NCBI GenBank assembly: GCA_023336765.1
Contig: JAMBLL010000124.1
Coordinates: 1-5,411 of the forward strand
DNA from: Actinomycetes bacterium
GTDB lineage: Bacteria; Actinomycetota; Acidimicrobiia; Spongiisociales; UBA5794
Reading direction: 5' to 3'
DNA: 5,411 nucleotides
The notes below the pieces were generated by a model. That model searched no databases, was not told where the DNA came from, and saw nothing but the letters and a program-made list of their open reading frames with translations. Of the stretch, positions 1 to 5,411 are shown in pieces (position 1 is the first letter of the stretch; each line of letters begins with the position of its first letter). The position numbers and the translations under genes were made by a program.

Positions 1-49
1 CGTATTCCGTATTCCGTATTCCGTATTCCGTATTCCGTATTCCGTATTC
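1..49. repeat. Perfect tandem heptamer array, seven copies of CGTATTC
   Basis: Seven uninterrupted identical copies of the 7-bp unit CGTATTC fill 1-49; bases 50-51 (CG) begin an eighth copy that then diverges. On the coding strand the unit reads GAATACG. The array starts exactly at the window edge and may continue beyond it. It lies about 20 bases downstream of the mazG stop, in non-coding DNA. It resembles the short tandemly repeated heptamers described in cyanobacteria in period and placement only; the sequence is different. Confidence 0.97.
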
Positions 50-88
50 CGCTCTAGCGACGTACGGATTACGGTGTACGGTGCACGG
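28..88. repeat. Interrupted inverted repeat made by the two opposed heptamer arrays
   Basis: Arms 28-51 and 65-88 pair with a 13-base loop (52-64). By hand I count 18 Watson-Crick pairs, two G-T pairs and four mismatches that recur about every seven bases. The best block is 42-51 with 65-74 (nine of ten). The mazG stop codon is in the right arm. No U-tract follows the stem on the coding strand, so I do not call it an intrinsic terminator; it could still protect a transcript end or form a cruciform. Confidence 0.6.
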
Positions 89-89
89 T
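62..89 (-). repeat. Degenerate four-copy heptamer array overlapping the mazG 3' end
   Basis: On the minus strand four adjacent 7-mers can be read: ACCGTGC (89-83), ACCGTAC (82-76), ACCGTAA (75-69) and TCCGTAC (68-62). They share the CCGTA core (CCGTG in the first) with the perfect array at 1-49, whose units show CCGTA on the opposite strand. The last six mazG codons and its TAA stop (71-69) lie in these units. Confidence 0.8.
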
Positions 90-1529
90 TCTCTTTGCTT
101 CTTGCCAGGCAGTTTCCAGCTCTTGTGGAGTTGCTTGCCGTATCGGCTGTGAGTTCTGTGCGAAGGACTCCTCCATAGCCCGAAAACGGCTGCGGAACTT
201 CTCAACAGAGGAGCGAAGGGCGACCTCGGGGTCGACGTTGCAGTGGCGTGCGAGGTTCACTGCAGTGAACAGGACATCGCCAAGTTCGTCGAGAACGGCC
301 TGATCGTTGGTTCCCGCATCAACGAGTTCATCGATCTCGCCGCGTAGCACCGAGATCACATCGTCACGGGTCTGCCAATCGAACCCAATGCTTCGGGCCC
401 GCTTCTGCACCTTGAGCGACTGAGCGATTCCAGGCATGCTTGCGGGAACATCGTCCATCAACGATGCCCTCTTCTTCTCCGCCTGCTTGATCTCCTCCCA
501 GTTGGCCAGCACCTCCTCGGGACCCTCAACCGAGACATCGCCGAATACGTGCGGGTGGCGAGCAACGAGCTTGCGCCGGATCGCCTCTGCGACCTCATCG
601 ATGTCGAAGGCACCAGCTTCAGCTGCCATCGTTGCGTGGAAGACCACCTGGAGCAGCAGGTCTCCGAGTTCCTCCTCGACCTCAGCATATGCACCGAAGT
701 CGGCATCACCACCTGGTGCCTTGTTGGGCAGGGCGCTGATCGCATCAACCGTCTCGTAGGCCTCTTCGAGGAGGTGGGTGACAAGTGTGTGGTGGGTCTG
801 TTCCTTGTCCCACGGGCACTGGTCCCGCAGGACCCGGTTGATATCGATGAGGCCGTGAAGGCCACTCGATGTCTGGGGTACAAAGACAGACGTCCGCGGG
901 CCTGCATCGTATCGGGCGAGCTCAGACACCGGCATCAACTCGATGACCTCATCGGGGCCACCAAGACGGTCGAGAACGGTGATGACCGTGTCAGGAGCAA
1001 CGGTTCGCATCAGGGCCAGCCCGACATCACTGGCTCTAAGGCCTGAATCAACCTGTGTGATGAAGGTCGGTAGGTGAAGAGGCAACGGATCTGGTAGGTC
1101 GCGGGCATCGAGTATCTGGGTACCGTCCGTGATCGGGTCCACCCCGACCGCGATGTACGCCAGATCAAGGAAGGACAGCCCCGGTTCGATTCGTACTGGG
1201 ATGTCCTCACCGTTTGCAAGCGAGCGGATCAGCGGGACGGCGCGCTCCCCAACGACAGCGCTGCCAGGCACGGCGTATACGACAGGACCGCTCGCCGCCG
1301 CATCAACAACCCTGTGAGCGATCGCCGAATAGACATCATCGAAAGAGCCCAACGAGTCGTACAGATCGTCGCACGTCACGACGTTGTGTTCGCTGGCAAG
1401 TGTCTCTGCTGCCGGGTGGTCAAGTGTTCGCACCACGATCGTTACGCCCCGAGTTGCCAGTGCCTCGTGTGCGCCAGGTCCGAGATAGGCGACACCGGCC
1501 GGGCCAAGACCGACGATGGTGATTCCCAT
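69..1529 (-). CDS. mazG: Nucleoside triphosphate pyrophosphohydrolase MazG, YabN-type fusion
   Basis: A cytoplasmic house-cleaning enzyme expected to hydrolyse (often non-canonical) NTPs to NMP and pyrophosphate. It has 486 residues, matching the long YabN-like form. Residues 1 to about 220 resemble a tetrapyrrole (SAM-dependent) methylase: GLGPAG at 7-12 and VVYAVPGSAVVGER at 83-96. The first MazG domain starts near 224 with CPWDKEQTH (238-246); its metal-binding EExxE is at 255-259 and ExxD at 287-290. HPHVFGD (325-331) and a linker follow. The second MazG domain has SLKVQKRARSIGFDW (371-385), EIDE (398-401) and ELGD (415-418), so both halves keep acidic residues. The open frame extends to 1703, but I start at the ATG at 1529 because MGITIVGLGPAG begins the methylase fold, while the upstream codons are low-complexity and overlap the lipoprotein gene. 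The last six residues (TVHRTP) and the TAA stop are formed by a heptamer repeat. The methylase half may be non-catalytic. Confidence 0.95.
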   Translation of the reverse strand: MGITIVGLGPAGVAYLGPGAHEALATRGVTIVVRTLDHPAAETLASEHNVVTCDDLYDSLGSFDDVYSAIAHRVVDAAASGPVVYAVPGSAVVGERAVPLIRSLANGEDIPVRIEPGLSFLDLAYIAVGVDPITDGTQILDARDLPDPLPLHLPTFITQVDSGLRASDVGLALMRTVAPDTVITVLDRLGGPDEVIELMPVSELARYDAGPRTSVFVPQTSSGLHGLIDINRVLRDQCPWDKEQTHHTLVTHLLEEAYETVDAISALPNKAPGGDADFGAYAEVEEELGDLLLQVVFHATMAAEAGAFDIDEVAEAIRRKLVARHPHVFGDVSVEGPEEVLANWEEIKQAEKKRASLMDDVPASMPGIAQSLKVQKRARSIGFDWQTRDDVISVLRGEIDELVDAGTNDQAVLDELGDVLFTAVNLARHCNVDPEVALRSSVEKFRSRFRAMEESFAQNSQPIRQATPQELETAWQEAKRTVHRTP

Positions 1530-1533
1530 GTCA
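1527..1533 (-). promoter_or_regulatory. TGACATG stop/start junction joining the lipoprotein gene and mazG
   Basis: The lipoprotein stop TGA (1533-1531) is followed by one base and then the mazG ATG (1529-1527). The preceding bases are C-rich (CCCCCCGGCACCGTCTCCC) and show no Shine-Dalgarno sequence. Re-initiation by ribosomes ending the upstream gene is the likely mode, which supports one operon. Confidence 0.65.
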
Positions 1534-2499
1534 GGGAGACGGTGCCGGGGGGATGATCCCGTCAACGGGTGGGTACCAGGTCCCGATCTGAGACCTGACA
1601 ACGATGTCAGAAACCTCGAGTGCTTCGTTGATCCATCCGATCCATGTTGAATCGATGATGGATGGGGGGAGCCACCTGAGCGGATCCGCGGCAAGTTCGT
1701 CAAGACTCTGTGGGAACTCGCGGGAGTCGACGAGGACTATGTGCCACCCGAACTGCGTCTCCACAGGCCCAGCCACAATGCCCACAGGAGCGGTGGCGAC
1801 AACAGATGAAAACGGTTGGAGAAAGTCGTCCGGGCGTGAGGGACAAGGGAGCGCCCCACCAGGTGACTGTGTATCAAGCGAGAGTTCGGAGGCAAGGGCC
1901 GAAAAGTCCTCGCCTGCTTCGAACCGGTCCTTGGCCACATTCGCCTCCTCCTCTGTCACGACAAGGATGTGCCGTGCGCACGCCTGCATCAGGAGGTTCT
2001 GATCGTTCTGCCAAACGTCCTGGAGAAACTCGGTCTCACTTGCAAGCTGCCTCTTGACCGTTTCGCGGACGTTGAGTTGCACGATCACAAGGTCCACCGC
2101 ATGTTCTGTGAGCTCAGGGTTCGACGCAACGCGACCGATCAACTCGATGTCCTGTTGTGAGGCTTGTGAAAGGAACGCATCCGACGCCTCTTTGGTTGAC
2201 AGATCCTCAAGTCCGAACTGCTCTTGAGCTGTCGACACCATTGCCGTGGTGACGATTGAGTTCGTAAGGAGATTGCGATACTCCTCACCGTCGGCGGACA
2301 CCTCATCTTCAGACCCGTTCGTGAGTCCCTCGATCTCGGCATCGGTGATCTGGATGCCATTGACCGTTGCGGACACACCGCTCGGCACTCCGTTGGCTGC
2401 ACAGCCAGCGAGAATCAGCCCCACCACCGCCGTGAACACAGCGATCCAAATGCGCCGAGCGTGAACTGTGAAGTGTGAACTGTTGTCTGATTGTTTCAT
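1531..2499 (-). CDS. SurA/PrsA-like lipoprotein with parvulin-type peptidyl-prolyl isomerase domain
   Basis: Probably a membrane-anchored extracytoplasmic foldase or chaperone. Numbered from the ATG at 2499 (322 residues), it has a lipoprotein signal: a basic n-region (HARR, 13-16), a hydrophobic stretch from 17, and a lipobox LAGC with the lipidated cysteine at 33. A SurA-N-like start (ATVNGIQITDAEI, about 44-56) leads into a helical region. The rotamase domain runs from ARHILV (175-180), through the conserved SLD (207-209), to QFGWHIVLVDSR (249-260). A proline-rich tail ends the protein. The middle of the rotamase is divergent: GGALPCPSR replaces the usual GGDLGWFPRGQM, so isomerase activity is uncertain. 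Cysteines 174 and 219 flank the core and could form a disulfide. A GTG start at 2508 (three residues longer) is possible. I prefer ATG for the ATGA overlap with mfd; neither has a visible Shine-Dalgarno. The family call is firm; the client proteins and the exact name (SurA or PrsA) are not decidable. Confidence 0.88.
   Translation of the reverse strand: MKQSDNSSHFTVHARRIWIAVFTAVVGLILAGCAANGVPSGVSATVNGIQITDAEIEGLTNGSEDEVSADGEEYRNLLTNSIVTTAMVSTAQEQFGLEDLSTKEASDAFLSQASQQDIELIGRVASNPELTEHAVDLVIVQLNVRETVKRQLASETEFLQDVWQNDQNLLMQACARHILVVTEEEANVAKDRFEAGEDFSALASELSLDTQSPGGALPCPSRPDDFLQPFSSVVATAPVGIVAGPVETQFGWHIVLVDSREFPQSLDELAADPLRWLPPSIIDSTWIGWINEALEVSDIVVRSQIGTWYPPVDGIIPPAPSP
2461..2481. repeat. 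Three-copy GTGAACT-type heptamer repeat inside the signal-peptide coding region
   Basis: Three adjacent 7-bp units, GTGAACT (2461-2467), GTGAAGT (2468-2474) and GTGAACT (2475-2481), differ at one base; the next seven bases (GTTGTCT) match more loosely. On the coding strand they encode residues 7-13 (SSHFTVH) of the lipoprotein, just before its basic and hydrophobic signal segments. Three heptamers equal seven codons, so only changes by multiples of three units keep the frame. Confidence 0.85.
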
Positions 2500-2508
2500 A
2501 CTGGCCAC
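2496..2508 (-). promoter_or_regulatory. ATGA stop/start overlap joining mfd and the lipoprotein gene
   Basis: The mfd stop TGA (2498-2496) shares bases with an ATG (2499-2497), giving ATGA. A GTG at 2508 is the only other reasonable start. The upstream bases (TCCTCCGTACAATGTGGCC) contain no Shine-Dalgarno-like GGAGG, so the lipoprotein is probably translated by coupling to mfd on a shared transcript. Confidence 0.65.
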
Positions 2509-5411
2509 ATTGTACGGAGGAACTGAGTAATGACGGTTGCCGGAGACTCTTCTGGATTGGGAAGGTACAGCGTGTCTCCCCGCAGGAGTGAGCCTCTTGC
2601 GATCCGCTCGAGCCGCACCTCCTGGGATGCCTTCATCGACACAGGCGATATCCGCACCTCTCTTCGGTTCTGCACGATCTCGGTGATGCCGATCCGCAAG
2701 GCCTCATCACGGAGCCGTGCAATGTTGAGAAGTTCAAGTGCTGGGACTGGCAACGGCCCAAATCTGTCCTCCCATTCGGCAGCCACGTCCTCGATCTCAG
2801 ACGTGGTCAGCGCACCGGCCAGACGCCGGTATGCCTCAAGACGGGTCTCAACACCCGGTGCGTAGCTGTCTGGCAGGTGAGCATCGACCATCAGATCGAT
2901 ACGGATCGGATCAAGCTCCTCCTCGGCAGCGACCTCGCCTTTGAGTTCTTTCACCGCGTCAGCCACGAGTTCAGCGTATAGATCGAACCCAACGGCAGCG
3001 ATATGACCGGATTGGGTCTCAGACAGGATGCTTCCAGCGCCCCTGATCTCGAGATCACGCATGGCGAGTTCGAAGCCCGAACCAAGGTCCGCGAACTGGC
3101 CTATGGCTTCGAGTCTGCGATACGCCGTCTCACCTATGCGCTCCTCGGGAGGATGGAACAGGTACGCATACGCACGCTTGGACGAACGTCCAACCCTCCC
3201 CCGCAGCTGATACAACTGACCCAGCCCGAGGCGATCCGCCCGTTCCACAATCAATGTGTTCACCTGGGGCAGGTCAAGGCCGGACTCGATGATCGTCGTG
3301 GCCACGAGCACGTCGTATTCACGGTTCCAGAAGTCGTACATGACCTGTTCGAGTTGACCCTCACTCATCTGGCCGTGAGCGATCGCGATCTTGGCATCGG
3401 GCACGAGTGCCCTGAGCCTCACCACTGCGTGGTCGATCGACTGGACACGATTGTGCACGTAGTACACCTGACCTTCACGCAGCATCTCCCTGCGGATCGC
3501 GGCTGAGACAGCCTTCTCATCGAACGGCCCCACATAGGTGAGGATCGGGTGTCTGTCCTGTGGTGCGGTTCGGATGTTCGACACGTCTCGTATCCCTGTC
3601 AGAGCCATCTCGAGGGTCCGGGGTATCGGTGTTGCCGTAAGGGTGAGGACATCCACGCTCGCGCGGAGTTCGCGAAGCGCGTCCTTGGCCTGGACCCCGA
3701 ATCGCTGTTCCTCGTCGATGACGACGAGGCCGAGATTCGGGAACTCGAGGTCGCGCGAGAGCAACCTGTGCGTTCCTACGACTATGTCGACCGTGCCGTC
3801 AGTGATTCCCTTCACAACCGCGTTCTGCTGTCGTGTTGTCAGGAACCGGGACAGCATCTCGACCTTGACGGGATAGGGAGCGAACCGGGCCACGAAGTTC
3901 ACATAGTGCTGCTGTGCCAGAAGTGTGGTCGGCACGAGCATCACGACCTGCTTCCCATCCTGGACCGCTTTGAACATCGCACGCAGAGCAACCTCGGTCT
4001 TTCCGAAGCCGACGTCGCCGAAGATGAGCCTGTCCATCGGCCGTTCCGACTCCATGTCGACCTTCACATCGGCGATCGCGAGCAGTTGGTCAGGGGTCTC
4101 CTCGTACGGGAACGCCGACTCGAACTCTCGTTGCCACGGCGTGTCGCTGGAGAACGCGTTGCCGGTCGCTGCTGCCCGTTTGCGGTGAAGAGCAACGACA
4201 CGGTCTGCAACAACAGCCACCTCCTTTTTGACCCTGGCCCGGATCTGGCTCCAGTCACCCCCGCCCATCCGGGACAGATGCGGGACTTCACCACCTGTGT
4301 ACCTCGTCACTGCGGCCAGTTGGTCGGTTGGTACATAGATCTTGTCCTCGCCGGCGTACTCGACGAGGAGATAGTCCCGCTCGACACCTGAGATCTCTCT
4401 GTGAACCAGGCCCGCAAAGCGCCCTATGCCGTGATGATGGTGCACAACGTAGTCGCCGGGGTTGAGGTCGCGATAAGCATCTGCGGTCTGTCGCCGCGTC
4501 CCGCGGCCAGCGGTTCGGTGAGATCTCCTGCGGCCTGCAACCTCGCGTTCGCCCACGACACCGAACCCAAGTGCGGGGAAAACGAACCCGTCGTGGATCC
4601 CGATGGCGATGACCGCTCCACCCGTTGCTTCCAGGGTTTCGACAACCGGCAGGTCCGTGCCGTTGTCGGCCAGCACGGATGCAACACGCTCTGCTGCTGC
4701 GACGCCATCCATTGCGACGATGATGTCGACCGACCGGGTCTTCCACCGGTTGATGGCTGCCGCAACCGACTCCGGATCCCCTGCAACGGCGTCAAGGCTC
4801 CTCACCTCGTAGCCCTCATCATCGGGACCCACGGGGTGAGGTGGAGCCTCTATGAGCCTCCCGGACACAGACTCGAGGTCGAGAGGGAGATACAACGGAG
4901 GATGTTCTCCAGCTTCAGGGCCACCACTCCCCCACGTATCGGCGAGTGCCTCTGCCAGATCCGCCTCCTCGCGGATCAGGTCGACGGCTCGTTCGGCACA
5001 CCGCGACAGGTCGAACACAACGACGGGTCCTCGGCACTCGCTGAGTGCTGTTTCTGGTTCCACAACCCACGGAAGCCACGATTCCATACCCTGGAAGGTG
5101 ACTCCGGCTGCCATCTTGTCCCACCGCTCAGCTGCCCACGGAGCGTTGTTGACTAGGCGCTCGGCACGGGACCGGATGAACTCATCGAGAAGCAACTCGC
5201 GCACAGGGAAGACCTCGACTCGATCGATGTGGTCCTGTGATCGCTGCGTTGTCGGTGAGAAGGTCCGAAGTTCATCGAGTGTGTCTCCCCAGAAGTCGAG
5301 ACGCAGTGGTTCTCCCGTGTTTGGGGGGAACACATCAACGATCCCACCACGGACCGCCATGTCTCCTCTGGCCTCGACCCGCTCCGTCCTCAGATAGCCA
5401 AGTGATGCAAG
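2496..5411 (-). CDS. mfd: Transcription-repair coupling factor Mfd (partial, N-terminus outside window)
   Basis: Mfd is a cytoplasmic ATP-dependent DNA translocase that binds RNA polymerase stalled at lesions, pushes it off and recruits UvrA for nucleotide excision repair. The frame is open to the right edge: 971 residues are visible and the family is usually about 1150-1200, so roughly 150-200 N-terminal residues are missing. The ATG at 5360 (MAVRGG) is internal, because the upstream codons (LASLGYLRTERVEARGD) continue the family's UvrB-like fold. In visible numbering: the RxFxPxTQRS motif of the UvrB-homology module at 49-58; the CarD-like RNA polymerase interaction domain starting at DYVVHHHHGIGRF (320-332); Walker A GDVGFGKTE (465-473); Walker B DEEQ (566-569); TATP (592-595); ATTIIESGLDLP (704-715); QLRGRVGRS (735-743); the translocation-in-repair-of-DNA region with RDLEIRGAGSIL (about 769-804); and the C-terminal TRCF domain from about 833. 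All helicase motifs look intact, with no frameshift. The TGA stop overlaps the next gene's start. Identification is very secure. Confidence 0.98.
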   Translation of the reverse strand, partial: LASLGYLRTERVEARGDMAVRGGIVDVFPPNTGEPLRLDFWGDTLDELRTFSPTTQRSQDHIDRVEVFPVRELLLDEFIRSRAERLVNNAPWAAERWDKMAAGVTFQGMESWLPWVVEPETALSECRGPVVVFDLSRCAERAVDLIREEADLAEALADTWGSGGPEAGEHPPLYLPLDLESVSGRLIEAPPHPVGPDDEGYEVRSLDAVAGDPESVAAAINRWKTRSVDIIVAMDGVAAAERVASVLADNGTDLPVVETLEATGGAVIAIGIHDGFVFPALGFGVVGEREVAGRRRSHRTAGRGTRRQTADAYRDLNPGDYVVHHHHGIGRFAGLVHREISGVERDYLLVEYAGEDKIYVPTDQLAAVTRYTGGEVPHLSRMGGGDWSQIRARVKKEVAVVADRVVALHRKRAAATGNAFSSDTPWQREFESAFPYEETPDQLLAIADVKVDMESERPMDRLIFGDVGFGKTEVALRAMFKAVQDGKQVVMLVPTTLLAQQHYVNFVARFAPYPVKVEMLSRFLTTRQQNAVVKGITDGTVDIVVGTHRLLSRDLEFPNLGLVVIDEEQRFGVQAKDALRELRASVDVLTLTATPIPRTLEMALTGIRDVSNIRTAPQDRHPILTYVGPFDEKAVSAAIRREMLREGQVYYVHNRVQSIDHAVVRLRALVPDAKIAIAHGQMSEGQLEQVMYDFWNREYDVLVATTIIESGLDLPQVNTLIVERADRLGLGQLYQLRGRVGRSSKRAYAYLFHPPEERIGETAYRRLEAIGQFADLGSGFELAMRDLEIRGAGSILSETQSGHIAAVGFDLYAELVADAVKELKGEVAAEEELDPIRIDLMVDAHLPDSYAPGVETRLEAYRRLAGALTTSEIEDVAAEWEDRFGPLPVPALELLNIARLRDEALRIGITEIVQNRREVRISPVSMKASQEVRLERIARGSLLRGDTLYLPNPEESPATVITQFLRTMWPV

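Noticed and set aside
28..88. Intrinsic transcription terminator for the operon
   Set aside because: The stem is long but is interrupted regularly by mismatches, overlaps the mazG stop codon and is not followed by a U-tract on the coding strand.
1..89. CRISPR array
   Set aside because: The units are 7 bp and directly abutting, with no spacers, so this is a simple tandem repeat.
1550..1560. Short palindrome GGGATGATCCC near the end of the lipoprotein gene
   Set aside because: It is only 11 bp with a one-base centre, lies inside coding sequence and is plausible by chance.
1630..1667. Repeated GATCCAT/ATGGAT words forming an imperfect inverted repeat
   Set aside because: The arms need bulges to pair and lie in ordinary coding sequence (the STWIGWIN region of the lipoprotein); no function is suggested.
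1530..1703. Upstream extension of mazG by 58 codons in the same open frame
   Set aside because: The extra residues are serine-, proline- and histidine-rich, overlap the conserved lipoprotein C-terminus, and precede a methionine that begins the typical methylase motif.
3549..4391. Long plus-strand open frame (280 codons) opposite mfd
   Set aside because: It lies wholly antisense to conserved helicase motifs, shows no recognisable domain and is expected in G+C-rich DNA as a mirror of codon bias.
4401..5156. Second long plus-strand open frame (251 codons) opposite mfd
   Set aside because: Same reasoning: antisense to an intact conserved gene, no recognisable motif and no ribosome binding site or promoter that I can support.

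Overview
The window carries three consecutive protein genes, all on the minus strand and tightly packed, followed by a short non-coding stretch at the left edge built of 7-bp repeats. Reading in the direction of transcription (right to left) they are: mfd, the transcription-repair coupling factor, whose N-terminus lies beyond the right edge; a lipoprotein with a parvulin-type (SurA/PrsA-like) peptidyl-prolyl isomerase domain; and mazG, of the long YabN type in which an N-terminal tetrapyrrole-methylase-like domain is fused to a tandem MazG nucleotide pyrophosphohydrolase.

The moderately high G+C, the protein style and the gene order suggest a Gram-positive-type actinobacterium (Actinomycetota). 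A lineage such as Acidimicrobiia is a reasonable guess, but it is an inference from gene order and motif style only. In mycobacteria mfd and mazG are also neighbours, with a lipoprotein gene (lpqU) and eno next to them, so this is a variant of a known actinobacterial neighbourhood. The gene beyond the left edge cannot be seen.

The junctions are operon-like: mfd and the lipoprotein gene overlap by ATGA (2496-2499), and the lipoprotein stop is separated from the mazG start by one base (TGA-C-ATG, 1527-1533). Neither downstream gene has a clear Shine-Dalgarno sequence, so translational coupling is likely. Two of the products are genome-maintenance proteins: Mfd clears stalled RNA polymerase and recruits excision repair, and MazG removes abnormal nucleoside triphosphates. 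The foldase acts outside the membrane and has no obvious functional link to them.

The ordinary genes do not hide a new enzyme system that I can see. The unexplained structure is the 7-bp repeats. A perfect seven-copy CGTATTC array occupies 1-49. A degenerate four-copy array with the same CCGTA core, in the opposite orientation, occupies 62-89 and forms the last six codons and the stop codon of mazG. An unrelated three-copy heptamer (GTGAACT type) lies inside the signal-peptide coding region of the lipoprotein gene (2461-2481). There is no gene-free stretch longer than about 70 bases and no RNA gene, CRISPR array or mobile element is visible.
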